64,000 nucleotides of DNA from Brenneria izbisi (GCF_025840185.1 NZ_JAMPJU010000001.1:496001-560000); one strand, 5' to 3'. Shown: positions 18,339 through 28,454, counted from the first letter of the stretch. Notes: a model not told the origin generated them from the letters alone. Numbers and translations: made by a program.

Positions 18339-19703
18339 GTGATAAGCGTTTTCGACATGTTTAAAATCGGTATTGGCCCCTCTAGCTCTCATACGGTTGG
18401 ACCGATGAAAGCCGGTAAGCAATTTGTCGATGAATTGATAAATCAGGCGTTACTCACCGCCGCCACGCGCATCGCCGTCGATGTCTATGGTTCATTGTCA
18501 TTGACGGGAAAAGGCCATCATACCGATATCGCCATCATCATGGGGCTGGCGGGCAATATGCCTGATACGGTTGATATTGATGGCATTCCGGCGTTCATCC
18601 GTCGTGTCGAACAGAGCGAGCGACTGAGTCTGGCGGACGGTAAACATGAAGTCGATTTCCCGCGCGAAGGCGGAATGATTTTCCGCAGCGAAAACCTGCC
18701 GTTGCATGAAAATGGCATGACGATCACCGCCTTTGCCGGCAACAAAGAAATTTACAGTAAAACCTATTATTCCATCGGCGGCGGCTTCATCGTTGATGAA
18801 GCGCATTTTGGTCAATCTACATTGACTGAGGTTTCCGTCCCCTACGCGTTCAACTCCGCCAAAGCGATGCTGGCGCATTGCAAACAAAGCGGCCTTTCCG
18901 TATCCGGTATGGTCATGCGTAACGAACTGGCGCTGCATAGCCGCGAGGAGATCGAAAATTACTTCGCGGATATCTGGCAGACCATGCGCGCCTGTATTGA
19001 TCGCGGCGTAAACACCGAAGGCGTATTGCCGGGGCCGCTGCGTGTTCCACGTCGCGCTTCCGCGCTGCGCCGCATGTTGGTCTCGTCAGATAAACACTCC
19101 AGCGACCCAATGAACGCTGTGGATTGGGTGAATATGTTTGCGCTGGCGGTGAATGAGGAAAATGCGGCGGGCGGTCGCGTGGTGACCGCGCCCACCAACG
19201 GCGCATGCGGCATCGTTCCGGCGGTATTGGCGTACTATGATCACTTTATCGAACCCGTAAGCCCAGGTATCTATATTCGCTATTTCCTCGCGGCGGGCGC
19301 CGTTGGCATTCTGTATAAAATGAACGCCTCAATTTCTGGCGCGGAAGTCGGTTGTCAGGGGGAAGTCGGCGTGGCCTGTTCCATGGCGGCGGCAGGATTG
19401 GCGGAATTGATGGGCGCCAGCCCGGAACAGGTTTGCGTCGCGGCGGAGATCGGGATGGAGCATAATTTGGGGTTAACTTGCGATCCGGTGGCGGGACAGG
19501 TTCAGGTTCCCTGCATCGAGCGTAATGCCATTGCAGCGGTGAAAGCGATTAACGCCGCGCGTATGGCGATGCGCCGCACCAGCGAACCCCGCGTCTCGCT
19601 GGATAAGGTTATCGAAACCATGTACGAAACAGGGAAAGACATGAATGCCAAATATCGGGAAACCTCACGCGGCGGTCTGGCGATTAAGGTTCAGTGCGAC
19701 TGA
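18339..19703 (+). CDS. sdaA: L-serine dehydratase 1 (SdaA)
   Basis: 454 residues, the E. coli length. It is an iron-sulfur enzyme that deaminates L-serine to pyruvate and ammonia. The N-terminal regulatory domain begins MISVFDMFKIGIGPSSSHTV. The catalytic domain carries the cluster cysteines in GACGIVPAV, GCQGEVGVACSM and LTCDPVAG and ends KVQCD. The start codon is GTG with AAGGAG upstream. It is a single gene with a long AT-rich upstream region (18187-18338). Confidence 0.97.
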   Translation: MISVFDMFKIGIGPSSSHTVGPMKAGKQFVDELINQALLTAATRIAVDVYGSLSLTGKGHHTDIAIIMGLAGNMPDTVDIDGIPAFIRRVEQSERLSLADGKHEVDFPREGGMIFRSENLPLHENGMTITAFAGNKEIYSKTYYSIGGGFIVDEAHFGQSTLTEVSVPYAFNSAKAMLAHCKQSGLSVSGMVMRNELALHSREEIENYFADIWQTMRACIDRGVNTEGVLPGPLRVPRRASALRRMLVSSDKHSSDPMNAVDWVNMFALAVNEENAAGGRVVTAPTNGACGIVPAVLAYYDHFIEPVSPGIYIRYFLAAGAVGILYKMNASISGAEVGCQGEVGVACSMAAAGLAELMGASPEQVCVAAEIGMEHNLGLTCDPVAGQVQVPCIERNAIAAVKAINAARMAMRRTSEPRVSLDKVIETMYETGKDMNAKYRETSRGGLAIKVQCD

Positions 19704-19788
19704 CGGTTTTTAGTGAATAACGCTTTTTAATGAATGCATTGATTTAACCGCCAACGCCGCCAGCAGCGACGTTGGCGATCCCTTGATA

Positions 19789-21342
19789 TTACGCGTCCTG
19801 GTCTTCAACCGGCTCGGCGATTTTCTCCACCTTAACCAGTTCAATACGGTATTCCGAAACTTCAAGGATCTGGAAACGTAATTGGTGTAATTCGATGATT
19901 TCGCCCACTTGCGGGAATTCATCACTGTGTGCCAGCAACAGTCCGGCCAGCGAAGTGTAATCCTCCTTCGGACTGACCAGATCGCTGCTGTTGAGCACTT
20001 GCTGCAACGAATGTAGATCCGTACCGCCCTTTACCAGCCAGCCATCGCCGTCGGCTACGATCTCCAACGTTTCATCTTCGTCCGGGAATTCACCGGCTAT
20101 CGCTTCCAGAACGTCCAGCGGCGTCACTAATCCCTGAATCACGCCAAACTCATTGCTCACCATCACCAGGCTGCCTTTGGCGCGACGCAGTACAGGTAGC
20201 AGATTGATGACGTCCAGCGTTTCCGGTACGACGATCGGCAAGTTCGCCGCTGCAAAGCTTTCCACATCGGTGTGCGCGTCCAGCGCCACCAGCAGGTCTT
20301 TGGCTCGCACCACACCGACCAACTCATCCAGCGAACCGCGACAAACCGGGAACAAACTGTGCGGCGTATCCAGCAATTGCAAACGGATATCTTCGATAGA
20401 ACGTTCACAGTCTACCCAGGAAATTTCCGTGCGCGGCGTCATCACGCTGCGCAGCGAGCGCGACGCCAGCGTCAGTACGCCGCTGATCATATAGCGCTCC
20501 TCCTCGGCAAAGGTGTCCATCGTCACCTTCTGCGGTTCATCGTCATCCACTTCATCCGTGGTTTTCCTGGCTCCCATCAGCCGTAAAATCGCCTCGGCGG
20601 TGCGCTCGCGCAAAGGGCGTCGCGACTGATGTTTCATGAAGTTATGTCGGGCGATCTGGTTGAAAAACTCGATCAGAATTGAGAATCCAATCGCGGCGTA
20701 CAGATAACCTTTCGGAATATGGAAACCAAAACCTTCCGCCACCAGACTCAAGCCAATCATTAACAGGAAGCTGAGACACAGCACCACCACCGTGGGGTGG
20801 GCGTTGACAAAGTTGGTCAGTGGCTTGGAAGCCAGCAGCATCACAGCCATCGCAATGATGACGGCGGTCATCATCACGCCAAGGTGGTTGACCATGCCCA
20901 CGGCGGTAATCACGGCATCAAGTGAGAACACCGCATCCAACACCACAATCTGCGCCACCACAGCCCAGAAGTTGGCGTGTACGCGCGGACCATTTTCGTC
21001 ATGTGATTTATTTTCCAGCCGTTCATGCAACTCCGTCGTCGCTTTAAACAACAGGAATAGCCCGCCGAACAGCAGGATCAGATCGCGACCGGAGAAGCTG
21101 AAATCACCGATGTGGAACAATGGACGGGTCAGCGTGACCATCCAGGAAATCAGGGACAATAGCCCCAGACGCATTAACAGCGCCAGCGACAGACCGATAA
21201 TACGGGCTTTATCTCGCTGTTTAGGCGGCAATTTATCGGCAAGAATGGCGATAAATACCAAATTATCAATACCCAGAACAATCTCAAGTACCACCAGCGT
21301 CAGCAGGCCTGCCCAGATTGAAGGATCCAGCAAAAATTCCAT
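19789..21342 (-). CDS. yoaE: TerC/CBS/CorC domain inner-membrane protein YoaE
   Basis: 517 residues (E. coli YoaE has 518). A TerC-type membrane domain occupies roughly residues 1-230, with seven hydrophobic segments and the acidic motif [16 protein letters not shown] tandem CBS pair (about 300-430, including [20 protein letters not shown]) and a C-terminal CorC/HlyC domain follow. Relatives (Alx, MeeF/MeeY) move Mn2+ or load it onto exported proteins, so a metal role is likely but inferred. Upstream lies a leader of roughly 200 nt. Confidence 0.93.
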   Translation of the reverse strand: MEFLLDPSIWAGLLTLVVLEIVLGIDNLVFIAILADKLPPKQRDKARIIGLSLALLMRLGLLSLISWMVTLTRPLFHIGDFSFSGRDLILLFGGLFLLFKATTELHERLENKSHDENGPRVHANFWAVVAQIVVLDAVFSLDAVITAVGMVNHLGVMMTAVIIAMAVMLLASKPLTNFVNAHPTVVVLCLSFLLMIGLSLVAEGFGFHIPKGYLYAAIGFSILIEFFNQIARHNFMKHQSRRPLRERTAEAILRLMGARKTTDEVDDDEPQKVTMDTFAEEERYMISGVLTLASRSLRSVMTPRTEISWVDCERSIEDIRLQLLDTPHSLFPVCRGSLDELVGVVRAKDLLVALDAHTDVESFAAANLPIVVPETLDVINLLPVLRRAKGSLVMVSNEFGVIQGLVTPLDVLEAIAGEFPDEDETLEIVADGDGWLVKGGTDLHSLQQVLNSSDLVSPKEDYTSLAGLLLAHSDEFPQVGEIIELHQLRFQILEVSEYRIELVKVEKIAEPVEDQDA

Positions 21343-21709
21343 GTCAGACTCCGAAATATGAACGAGCAGATGACTTCAATGCGTTATCTGCATTGAATGG
21401 TAATAGAAAGAATTGGAATGAAGCAGAGTAACTCAGAGAATGGTCGGAAAAACCAACCGAGTACAGAAAACCACCAGCGCAAGCAGGTAAGCAGTTAACG
21501 TTTTGTCGGTGACAGTCCATGGGAAGGGCTGATGCCCAGTGCTCCTAAGCAATTTAACGGAAGATTACTCTAACAGGTTGTTCGGCGTTTTCACAAAGAT
21601 TTTCTTACACTTTTCTCGCTGATAAATGCGCTGCCCAGTAGCGTCTATTCTTTGAAGATTGATAAGCCGCCAAAAAGTATACGCCGCAGCGCAACCAGGG
21701 ATCACGGCC
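21343..21709 (-). promoter_or_regulatory. yoaE promoter and long leader
   Basis: No gene is visible in this gap. On the minus strand a candidate promoter, TTGTGA then TTAGAG at 17-bp spacing, lies around 21570-21600, about 230 bases before the yoaE start, so a long 5' leader is possible. The leader contains GGGC-ATCA-GCCC near 21530. TerC relatives are often controlled by the yybP-ykoY Mn riboswitch, but I do not see its conserved GGGGAGTAG and ATACTCG pair here. Confidence 0.3.
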
Positions 21710-22822
21710 TTATCCCAGTACTTTTTTCACACAGGTTTTAAAAACCCGGACGCCAATCTCCATTGCTTCAAGATCGAATCGCATATCGGGATGGTGTAAG
21801 CCCGGTGTCAGGTTGGCTCCCAGGCCCCAGAAGCCACATTTGATCGTTGGCCGCTGACGCCCGTAATGGAAGAAATCTTCACTGCCAGGCGTATATTTGG
21901 CCTCGGTCGCCCCCTTCATCCCCAACACGTCCACAATGGCGCTGGCAATCAACGCGGTGACCTCGTCGTCAACCACCGCCGCCGGCATTTCCTTCATCAC
22001 GCGAATGTCTGCCGTAGCGCCAATCGCCGCCGTGCTATGTTCAATCGCTGTAATGACTTTGGCTTTCAGTTCATCCATCGGTTCATTGAATTGCGCGCGC
22101 AGATCCCAGCACACGCGGGCTTCGGCTGGCACCGAGTTGGTAACGCCCGCATCGCAGATAAAACGTGTCGCCTTGACGCTATAGGTCAGTGAGGGCGCCA
22201 GATGGATGCTATTCACCGACTGTACCGCCAACACAGCGGCATCCAACGCATTGATGCCCTTATGCGGGCGGGCGGCGTGGGACGGCACCCCGGTGATCAC
22301 GGCTTCAATCGTCGCACTGGCTGAATAAAGCATGGCCGGCACCGCCTGCCCCAGCGGACACTCTTCCAGCGGCCGCACATGAAAACCGAGCAGTATATCG
22401 ACATCATCGATCGCGCCGCCGGCCACCATCGCCAGCGCGCCCGTTCCCAATTCTTCCGCGGGCTGAAACAAAATCTTCAACCGCCCTTTTTTCACTATTC
22501 CTTCGCTTATCACTTCCTGCGCGGTGCTCAGCACCACGGAGGAATGCGCATCATGCCCACAGGTATGACGCGCCACCGACTCGCCATTGATGATATGTCC
22601 CAGGGCGTCCATATCGGCGCGTAGCGCCATCACCGGCCCCGGCGCCCCACTGTCCAGTTCGGCGATAATCCCGGTGGTGCCGTTTACATTGCGCGTGACG
22701 TTAAAACCCGCGCGCGCCAGTACGTCTGCCAGATATGACGATGTTTTCACCTCCTGAAATCCCAATTCAGGAATCTGATGCAAATAGTGATAATGTTCGA
22801 GCGTTTTGGACACAGGCGGCAT
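21710..22822 (-). CDS. M20 family amidohydrolase (aminoacylase / hippurate hydrolase type)
   Basis: About 370 residues of the M20D metal-dependent amidohydrolase family. The motifs VMALRADMDAL, ARHTCGHDAHSSVVL (metal ligands Cys, His, His) and ILFQPAEELGTGALAMV (Glu-Glu) appear in the usual order. YTPGSEDFFHYGRQRPTIKC follows near the C-terminus. Family members remove N-acyl groups from amino acids or related conjugates; the substrate cannot be told from sequence. I use ATG 22820-22822, although GGAG abuts it directly; TTG 22831 or GTG 22813 are alternatives. It is an accessory gene absent from this position in E. coli, next to a YitT-type membrane protein. Confidence 0.8.
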   Translation of the reverse strand: MPPVSKTLEHYHYLHQIPELGFQEVKTSSYLADVLARAGFNVTRNVNGTTGIIAELDSGAPGPVMALRADMDALGHIINGESVARHTCGHDAHSSVVLSTAQEVISEGIVKKGRLKILFQPAEELGTGALAMVAGGAIDDVDILLGFHVRPLEECPLGQAVPAMLYSASATIEAVITGVPSHAARPHKGINALDAAVLAVQSVNSIHLAPSLTYSVKATRFICDAGVTNSVPAEARVCWDLRAQFNEPMDELKAKVITAIEHSTAAIGATADIRVMKEMPAAVVDDEVTALIASAIVDVLGMKGATEAKYTPGSEDFFHYGRQRPTIKCGFWGLGANLTPGLHHPDMRFDLEAMEIGVRVFKTCVKKVLG

Positions 22823-22966
22823 CTCCAGCAAAGAAAGTCAGCAATCGATTGACTGAAAGCCTGATTCGCGGATCAGGCGCAATAATCACTAAAGAAAGTA
22901 CACAGACTGAGGTTGGCGAGGTAAGAACGTTATCTTATCCCTCGATCTGATGGTGCGAAAATAGAC

Positions 22967-23620
22967 TCACCCGCCCTGATAACGACCCGGTTTGTGCCAG
23001 TTCATCAGCATGGCATTCATCGCCAGGGCGCTGACCGCCGACCAGAGCAACAACAGTCCTGGTATCTTAAGCAGCGAAAGCAGGAACACCAATATATCCA
23101 GCACCATCTGAGTTTTGCCGACATTGATATTGAAGCGCCGATACAACCACATGGCGACCACGCCCGTTCCGCCCACAGAGGCATTGTGACGCGCCAGAGA
23201 AAGAATCCCCATGCCGAGGAACGTGCCGCCCACCAGCGAGGAAAACAGCGGATGGATATAACTGATGGTGATCAAATGAGGGATTGCCTGGGTCGTCAGG
23301 CCGAGGGCTACATTGACGATCAGGGTTTTCAATGTAAAACCGCGCCCCATGCTGAAGTAACAGAAAATCATGAACGGGATATTGACCAGAATAAACAGCA
23401 GACCGATAGATAGCGGAACATAATAGGAAATCAGTAATGCAATGCCGGCAATCCCACCGGTAACCATGCCGGACAACTTAAGCATATTCAGCCCTACGGC
23501 GATAAACATTACCCCCAGCGTCAACCCATAAATATCATCTTTCAGCGTATGGGCCGTTCCCATCTGAAAACCCATATTCGGCGCTTTTTGTTGCACAACC
23601 GATTTTCTTAGCATACGCAT
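22967..23620 (-). CDS. YitT family membrane protein
   Basis: About 217 residues, mostly hydrophobic, with five or six membrane segments. IYGLTLGVMFIAVGLNML near the N-terminus, then MVTGGIAGIALLISY and GGTFLGMGILSLARHNASVG, are typical of the YitT/DUF161 family (inner-membrane proteins of unknown function). It lacks the cytosolic DUF2179 tail of Gram-positive YitT and ends soon after the last helix. The start is uncertain among ATG 23620, ATG 23614 and TTG 23629; GAGG sits just upstream. Possibly expressed with the M20 hydrolase on the same strand, after a 144-bp gap. Confidence 0.75.
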   Translation of the reverse strand: MRMLRKSVVQQKAPNMGFQMGTAHTLKDDIYGLTLGVMFIAVGLNMLKLSGMVTGGIAGIALLISYYVPLSIGLLFILVNIPFMIFCYFSMGRGFTLKTLIVNVALGLTTQAIPHLITISYIHPLFSSLVGGTFLGMGILSLARHNASVGGTGVVAMWLYRRFNINVGKTQMVLDILVFLLSLLKIPGLLLLWSAVSALAMNAMLMNWHKPGRYQGG

Positions 23621-23835
23621 TAACCTCAACGTTCACCGAATGTCTTTAGCCATAAGAAATGCATATGTTTGCATTTTATTTGCCTGATAATTCACTTGAT
23701 GCCCTTAAATTAACATCGTTCACGCCGTGATGCTTAACTAAAAATCACCGTGTCGCTATCACAATTTCCTCACAAACGTGCGCAACGCGGACATCACCCC
23801 TTTTAACTGATCAGCATTAGAGGAACATCACACTA

Positions 23836-23861
23836 TTTATTTTTTCGATGGGTAAAATAAA
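23836..23861. promoter_or_regulatory. Candidate Mlc operator upstream of manXYZ
   Basis: A perfect dyad TTTATTTT (23836-23843) / AAAATAAA (23854-23861) with a 10-base spacer containing CG. This resembles the TTATTT-CG-AAATAA pattern of the glucose repressor Mlc, which controls manXYZ in E. coli. It lies 208 bp before manX. The rest of 23621-24068 holds no supportable gene and should contain the man promoter. Confidence 0.5.
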
Positions 23862-24068
23862 TCTGTCAAACCGTAGTGTTACGTGTCGTTGCCAGTAGCT
23901 ACTCGCTGAAGGTATTGAATTAATGGCGACATTACTTACCGGGTAAATCAGCAAGCTGGATGCTTACAACCATACGGATACCGCGACGGTTAACTTTCAG
24001 CATCTGAGCGTTAACCCTGTTTCCTGACGCATTACACATTCAATTCGATCGTGATGAGGAGGTAGCAA

Positions 24069-25031
24069 GTGAGTATTGCAATAATGTTATGCACTCACGG
24101 AGCCACTGCGGGGCCGCTGTTAAAAACGGCTGAAATGATCCTTGGCGAGCAGAGCAATGTCGCCTGGATTGATTTCGTCCCCGGTGAAAACGCTGAAACA
24201 TTGATGGAAAAATATCAGGAGAAATTATCGCAATTAGACACGTCTGACGGCGTGTTGTTTTTGGTCGATACCTGGGGCGGCAGCCCGTTCAATGCCGCCA
24301 GTCGTATGGTTACCGACAAAGATAATCATGAAGTTATCGCCGGGGTAAATATTCCCATGCTGGCGGAAACCTTTATGGCGCGTGATGACAACCCGGCGTT
24401 CGCCGAATTGGTTTCCATCGCCCTGGAAGCGGGCAGAGATGGCGTTAAAGCGCTGAAGCAGCAGAACGCCACCGCGCCTGCCGCCGCGCCACCATCACCT
24501 AAAGTACAGGCTGTCGCTCCGGTTAGCGGAACGGGCGAACACATGAAGATCGGGTTGGCGCGTATTGATGACCGCTTGATCCACGGTCAGGTGGCGACCC
24601 GCTGGACCAAAGAAACCAATGTCACGCGCATTATTGTCGTCAGTGACGACGTGGCGGCGGATCATGTGCGCAAAACGCTGCTGACCCAGGTTGCGCCGCC
24701 GGGCGTTACGGCGCATGTGGTGGATGTCGCCAAAGCCATTCGCGTTTATGACAACCCGAAATATGCCGGCGATCGCGTTATGTTGTTATTTACTAATCCG
24801 ACAGACGTATTAACACTGATTGAAAACGGCGTAAAAATCACGTCCGTTAATATTGGAGGAATGGCGTTCCGCCAGGGCAAAATTCAGGTTAATAACGCGG
24901 TCTCTATTGATGAGAAAGATATTGCCGCGTTTAAAGAACTGGATAAGCGCGGCATTGAGTTAGAAGTCAGGAAAGTATCATCCGATACCAGACTAAAAAT
25001 GATGGATTTAATTAACAAGATGGCACGTTAA
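24069..25031 (+). CDS. manX: PTS mannose transporter subunit IIAB (ManX)
   Basis: 320 residues in two domains joined by an Ala/Pro linker at about 138-158. The IIA domain has the phospho-His in LCTHGATAG (residue 10) and FLVDTWGGSPFNAAS. The IIB domain has RIDDRLIHGQVATRW with its phospho-His. It passes phosphate from HPr to mannose, glucose or glucosamine entering through ManYZ. The GTG start is preceded by AGGAGG. First gene of manXYZ-yobD. Confidence 0.97.
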   Translation: MSIAIMLCTHGATAGPLLKTAEMILGEQSNVAWIDFVPGENAETLMEKYQEKLSQLDTSDGVLFLVDTWGGSPFNAASRMVTDKDNHEVIAGVNIPMLAETFMARDDNPAFAELVSIALEAGRDGVKALKQQNATAPAAAPPSPKVQAVAPVSGTGEHMKIGLARIDDRLIHGQVATRWTKETNVTRIIVVSDDVAADHVRKTLLTQVAPPGVTAHVVDVAKAIRVYDNPKYAGDRVMLLFTNPTDVLTLIENGVKITSVNIGGMAFRQGKIQVNNAVSIDEKDIAAFKELDKRGIELEVRKVSSDTRLKMMDLINKMAR

Positions 25032-25145
25032 CACCATTATTGGTGAATACATCATTGGTTCACACATCATTGATTCACACAATCAATAACTATCGCTGTG
25101 TAACGATTCACTTTACTCAGAAACGTTTTCCATAGGAGAAGTACA

Positions 25146-25943
25146 ATGGAGATTTCCACCCTTCAAATTGTGCTGATATTTATAGTGGCTTGTATCTCGG
25201 GGATGGGCTCTATTCTTGACGAGTTCCAATTCCATCGTCCATTGGTTGCCTGTACGCTCATCGGGGCCGTTCTGGGCGATTTAAAAACTGGGATTATTAT
25301 CGGCGGCACGCTGGAAATGATCGCTCTCGGCTGGATGAACATCGGGGCGGCGGTAGCTCCTGATGCCGCACTCGCTTCCATTATCTCGACCATTCTGGTT
25401 ATTGCCGGTGGTCAGAGCGTGGGCGCGGGGATTGCGCTGGCCATTCCGCTGGCAGCCGCAGGACAGGTGCTGACCATTATTGTGCGAACCATCACCGTCG
25501 CCTTTCAACATGCCGCCGACAGCGCGGCTGAACGCGGCAGTTTAAGCGCGATCAGTTGGCTTCATGTCTCCGCCCTGTTGCTTCAGGCAATGCGTATCGC
25601 AATCCCCGCCGTTATCGTTGCGATTTCCGTCGGTACGGATGCGGTTCATGCCATGTTGAATTCCATACCGGAAGTGGTGACCGGTGGTCTGAATATCGCC
25701 GGCGGTATGATTGTCGTCGTCGGTTACGCCATGGTCATTAATATGATGCGCGCAGGCTACCTGATGCCGTTCTTTTATCTCGGCTTCGTGACCGCGGCGT
25801 TCACCGACTTCAACCTGGTTGCATTGGGTGTGATTGGTATCGTGATGGCGGTGCTGTATATCCAACTGAGTCCGAAATACAACAAGTCTCAGGGGCAGCC
25901 AGTCGCTGCCGGCAGCAACGATCTCGACAATGAACTGGACTAA
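25146..25943 (+). CDS. manY: PTS mannose transporter subunit IIC (ManY)
   Basis: 265-residue membrane component with several helices. It begins MEISTLQIVLIFIVACISGM and carries the IIC-man motif GGTLEMIALGWMNIGAAVAP. With ManZ it forms the sugar channel. ATAGGAGAAGTACA precedes ATG 25146. Fourteen bases separate its stop from the manZ start. Confidence 0.97.
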   Translation: MEISTLQIVLIFIVACISGMGSILDEFQFHRPLVACTLIGAVLGDLKTGIIIGGTLEMIALGWMNIGAAVAPDAALASIISTILVIAGGQSVGAGIALAIPLAAAGQVLTIIVRTITVAFQHAADSAAERGSLSAISWLHVSALLLQAMRIAIPAVIVAISVGTDAVHAMLNSIPEVVTGGLNIAGGMIVVVGYAMVINMMRAGYLMPFFYLGFVTAAFTDFNLVALGVIGIVMAVLYIQLSPKYNKSQGQPVAAGSNDLDNELD

Positions 25944-25957
25944 GGGGAGTGAGAGAA

Positions 25958-26800
25958 ATGGGTGATACAACTGAAGTCAAAAAACTCACTGCCAGCGATA
26001 TTCGCGCGGTGTTTATGCGCTCTAATCTTTTCCAGGGTTCATGGAACTTTGAACGTATGCAGGCGCTGGGGTTCTGTTTTTCCATGGTGCCGGTCATCCG
26101 TCGTCTTTATCCTGAGAATTCGGAAGAGCGTAAACAGGCGATCAAACGCCATCTGGAATTTTTCAACACGCAGCCGTTTGTCGCCGCCCCGGTGCTTGGG
26201 GTAACGATGGCGATGGAAGAACAGCGCGCCAACGGCGCGCCGATCGATGACGGCGCCATTAACGGTCTTAAAGTCGGTTTGATGGGACCGTTGGCAGGCG
26301 TGGGCGACCCGATATTCTGGGGTACGGCTCGTCCGGTGTTTGCCGCGCTGGGCGCCGGTATCGCCATGAGCGGCAGTTTGCTCGGCCCCTTATTGTTCTT
26401 CATTCTGTTTAATCTTGTGCGTCTGTTGGTTCGTTACTATGGCGTGGCTTACGGTTATCGCAAAGGTGTGGATATCGTTAACGATATGGGCGGCGGCTTC
26501 CTGCAAAAGATGACCGAGGGGGCATCCATTCTTGGTCTGTTTGTCATGGGCGCGCTGGTGAATAAATGGACCCACGTCAACATCCCGCTGGTGGTATCCA
26601 GAGTCACCAACCAGAGTGGTGAAACCACGGTAACGACGGTTCAGTCGATTCTCGATCAGCTTATGCCAGGTCTGGTTCCGTTACTGCTGACGTTCGGCTG
26701 TATGTATCTGCTCAGGCGGAAAATCAACGCACTGTGGCTCATCATGGGATTCTTCGCCATCGGTATCTTTGGTTATTGGATCGGTCTGCTTGGCATGTAG
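25958..26800 (+). CDS. manZ: PTS mannose transporter subunit IID (ManZ)
   Basis: 280 residues. IID-man blocks visible are SNLFQGSWNFERMQALGFCF, PVLGVTMAMEEQRANG, GLMGPLAGVGDPIFWGT and a hydrophobic C-terminal end. I chose ATG 25958, with GGGGAG 8 bases upstream, rather than the in-frame GTG 25949. It pairs with ManY in the membrane. Confidence 0.97.
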   Translation: MGDTTEVKKLTASDIRAVFMRSNLFQGSWNFERMQALGFCFSMVPVIRRLYPENSEERKQAIKRHLEFFNTQPFVAAPVLGVTMAMEEQRANGAPIDDGAINGLKVGLMGPLAGVGDPIFWGTARPVFAALGAGIAMSGSLLGPLLFFILFNLVRLLVRYYGVAYGYRKGVDIVNDMGGGFLQKMTEGASILGLFVMGALVNKWTHVNIPLVVSRVTNQSGETTVTTVQSILDQLMPGLVPLLLTFGCMYLLRRKINALWLIMGFFAIGIFGYWIGLLGM

Positions 26801-26914
26801 TCCGCTACCTTGTCGCCGGAGGGCAGTCCTCCGGCAATATTCCTTTATTTCCCTTATTTTTCATGTTACAGGTCTTGGGTTTCCGCCCACGGATATTTGC
26901 CCATGGAGTTTCTC

Positions 26915-27373
26915 ATGACGCTTACGGATATCGCTCTGGTGATAGTGATCGGGTTGACGCTGCTTTATGCCATCTATGATGAATTCATCATGGATAGATT
27001 AAAAGGCAAAACGCAGCTACGCGTGATGCTCAAACGCGTCAATCGTCTGGATGCCCTGATTTTTATTGGTTTGGTGGGAATTCTTATTTATCAGAATATT
27101 GTCAATAACGGTACGGTAATAACCACCTCTCTTTTGCTTTTTTTAGTATTTATGGCGACCTATCTTGCCTATATTCGGCATCCAAAATTATTGTTTAAAT
27201 TAACCGGGTTCTTTTATGCCAATATATTTATTTCTTATAACCGTATTCAAAGTATGAATTTATCCGAGGACGGCGTTCTGGTTATTGATCTGGAGCATCG
27301 TCGATTACTTATAAAGGTTAGGGAAATTGATGACCTGGAAAAAATTTATCATTTTATGATTGAAAATCAATGA
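26915..27373 (+). CDS. yobD: DUF986 inner-membrane protein YobD
   Basis: 152 residues, same length as E. coli YobD, with three N-terminal hydrophobic helices and a conserved soluble tail ([20 protein letters not shown]). The start is ATG 26915 with GGAG 6 bases upstream; the frame is open upstream without similarity. It follows manZ as in E. coli and is probably cotranscribed. Function unknown. Confidence 0.92.
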   Translation: MTLTDIALVIVIGLTLLYAIYDEFIMDRLKGKTQLRVMLKRVNRLDALIFIGLVGILIYQNIVNNGTVITTSLLLFLVFMATYLAYIRHPKLLFKLTGFFYANIFISYNRIQSMNLSEDGVLVIDLEHRRLLIKVREIDDLEKIYHFMIENQ

Positions 27374-27410
27374 TATGTAATTTTAAATAAAATAAATTTA
27401 AATTATTATT

Positions 27411-27440
27411 AAAATACCCATAACATACTAATGGTATTTT
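27411..27440 (+). terminator. Terminator after manXYZ-yobD
   Basis: AAAATACC (27411-27418) pairs with GGTATTTT (27433-27440), the downstream arm supplying the T-run. It lies 38 bases after yobD. Confidence 0.65.
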
Positions 27441-27575
27441 AACCCTGCCGAGTAAGATGGTATTTTATATGTTCGTAACTTGCTCGCCTTTAAATGAAAA
27501 TGGTTATCAATTGCATTAATAGACCATAAAACTTTTATTGTTGTTTAGTTCATAAATAATATGTTAAGGTTGCGC

Positions 27576-27798
27576 CGTCATTGGGGAGTAGCTGATTTCT
27601 GATAATAAGTCAGAAATGCTCGTATCAACATACTCGTTTTTATCCTTTCGCGGGATTGTTTTTTGCAGGATGATTTTCCGCGAGATGGTTCAAACGTGGT
27701 GCGGGCGGCCAAAGGGCAAGCGAGACCATAGACACGGGGGATCATCATCTGGTTGGGGATGATCTACGTGGATATGGAGAAGCACCCAGCCGAGGCTA
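27576..27798 (+). ncRNA. yybP-ykoY (Mn2+) riboswitch leader of mntP
   Basis: The region before mntP carries the two conserved loops of the yybP-ykoY family: TTGGGGAGTAGCTG at 27581-27594 and ACATACTCGTTTTT at about 27629-27642, separated by the hairpin TTTCTGATAATAAGTCAGAAA. A GATCATC / GATGATC hairpin and CCAGCCGAGGCTATT follow next to the start codon, as in the E. coli mntP leader. Mn2+ binding is expected to raise mntP expression. The exact ends are approximate. Confidence 0.85.
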
Positions 27799-27804
27799 TT
27801 TAAC

Positions 27805-28377
27805 ATGAACCTATCAGCAACCCTCATTCTTGCTTTTGGTATGTCGATGGATGCATTCGCCGCGTCTATTGGCAAAGGCGCGGTTCTGCACAAACCATGT
27901 TTTCGGGACGCCATTCGTACCGGTTTTATCTTCGGGATCATTGAAGCTATCACACCGCTGATGGGCTGGGCGCTTGGCTTTTTTGCCAGCCAGTACATTA
28001 TCGAATGGGATCACTGGGTGGCATTCGCCCTGCTGATGATTCTTGGCGTGCGCATGATTACCGAAGGTATCAAGGGAACCGATCCCTGCAACTGCGAAAA
28101 AATCAAAAAACATAGTCTGGCGCTACTGATTTGCACAGCATTCGCCACCAGCCTTGATGCGCTGACAATCGGCGTTGGACTGGCTTTCTTACAGGTCAAT
28201 ATCTTCCATACAGCCATGGTTATTGGTCTGGCGACCATGATTATGGTAACGCTAGGTATGCTGATTGGGCGTTATATCGGCCCGCTGCTCGGTAAAAAGG
28301 CTGAGATTATCGGTGGCGTGATATTGATTGGTATCGGTTGCAACATCCTGTACGAACATATTGGCAATGTCGCCTGA
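27805..28377 (+). CDS. mntP: Manganese exporter MntP
   Basis: 190 residues with six membrane helices. The two conserved acidic motifs, [15 protein letters not shown] near the N-terminus and [16 protein letters not shown] in the middle, are the halves of the MntP repeat. It exports Mn2+ from the cytoplasm and is controlled by the riboswitch directly upstream. A strong terminator follows. Confidence 0.96.
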   Translation: MNLSATLILAFGMSMDAFAASIGKGAVLHKPCFRDAIRTGFIFGIIEAITPLMGWALGFFASQYIIEWDHWVAFALLMILGVRMITEGIKGTDPCNCEKIKKHSLALLICTAFATSLDALTIGVGLAFLQVNIFHTAMVIGLATMIMVTLGMLIGRYIGPLLGKKAEIIGGVILIGIGCNILYEHIGNVA

Positions 28378-28399
28378 TCTTGCCCGCGCGCTCCCTGAA

Positions 28400-28436
28400 A
28401 AATGGGCGGGTTCGTCGCCACCCCGCCCATTTTTTA
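28400..28436. terminator. Terminator between mntP and rlmA
   Basis: AATGGGCGGG pairs with CCCGCCCATT and is followed by TTTTT on the plus strand. It ends mntP and may also act for rlmA, which converges on it. Confidence 0.85.
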
Positions 28437-28454
28437 TTCTCCTTCAACTCGCTT

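Noticed and set aside
19749-19777. Intrinsic terminator after yoaE (CGCCAACG / CGTTGGCG)
   Set aside because: Good stem but long GC-rich loop and no T-run on the minus strand; left unannotated.
21480-21560. yybP-ykoY riboswitch in the yoaE leader
   Set aside because: The conserved GGGGAGTAG and ATACTCG loops are absent.
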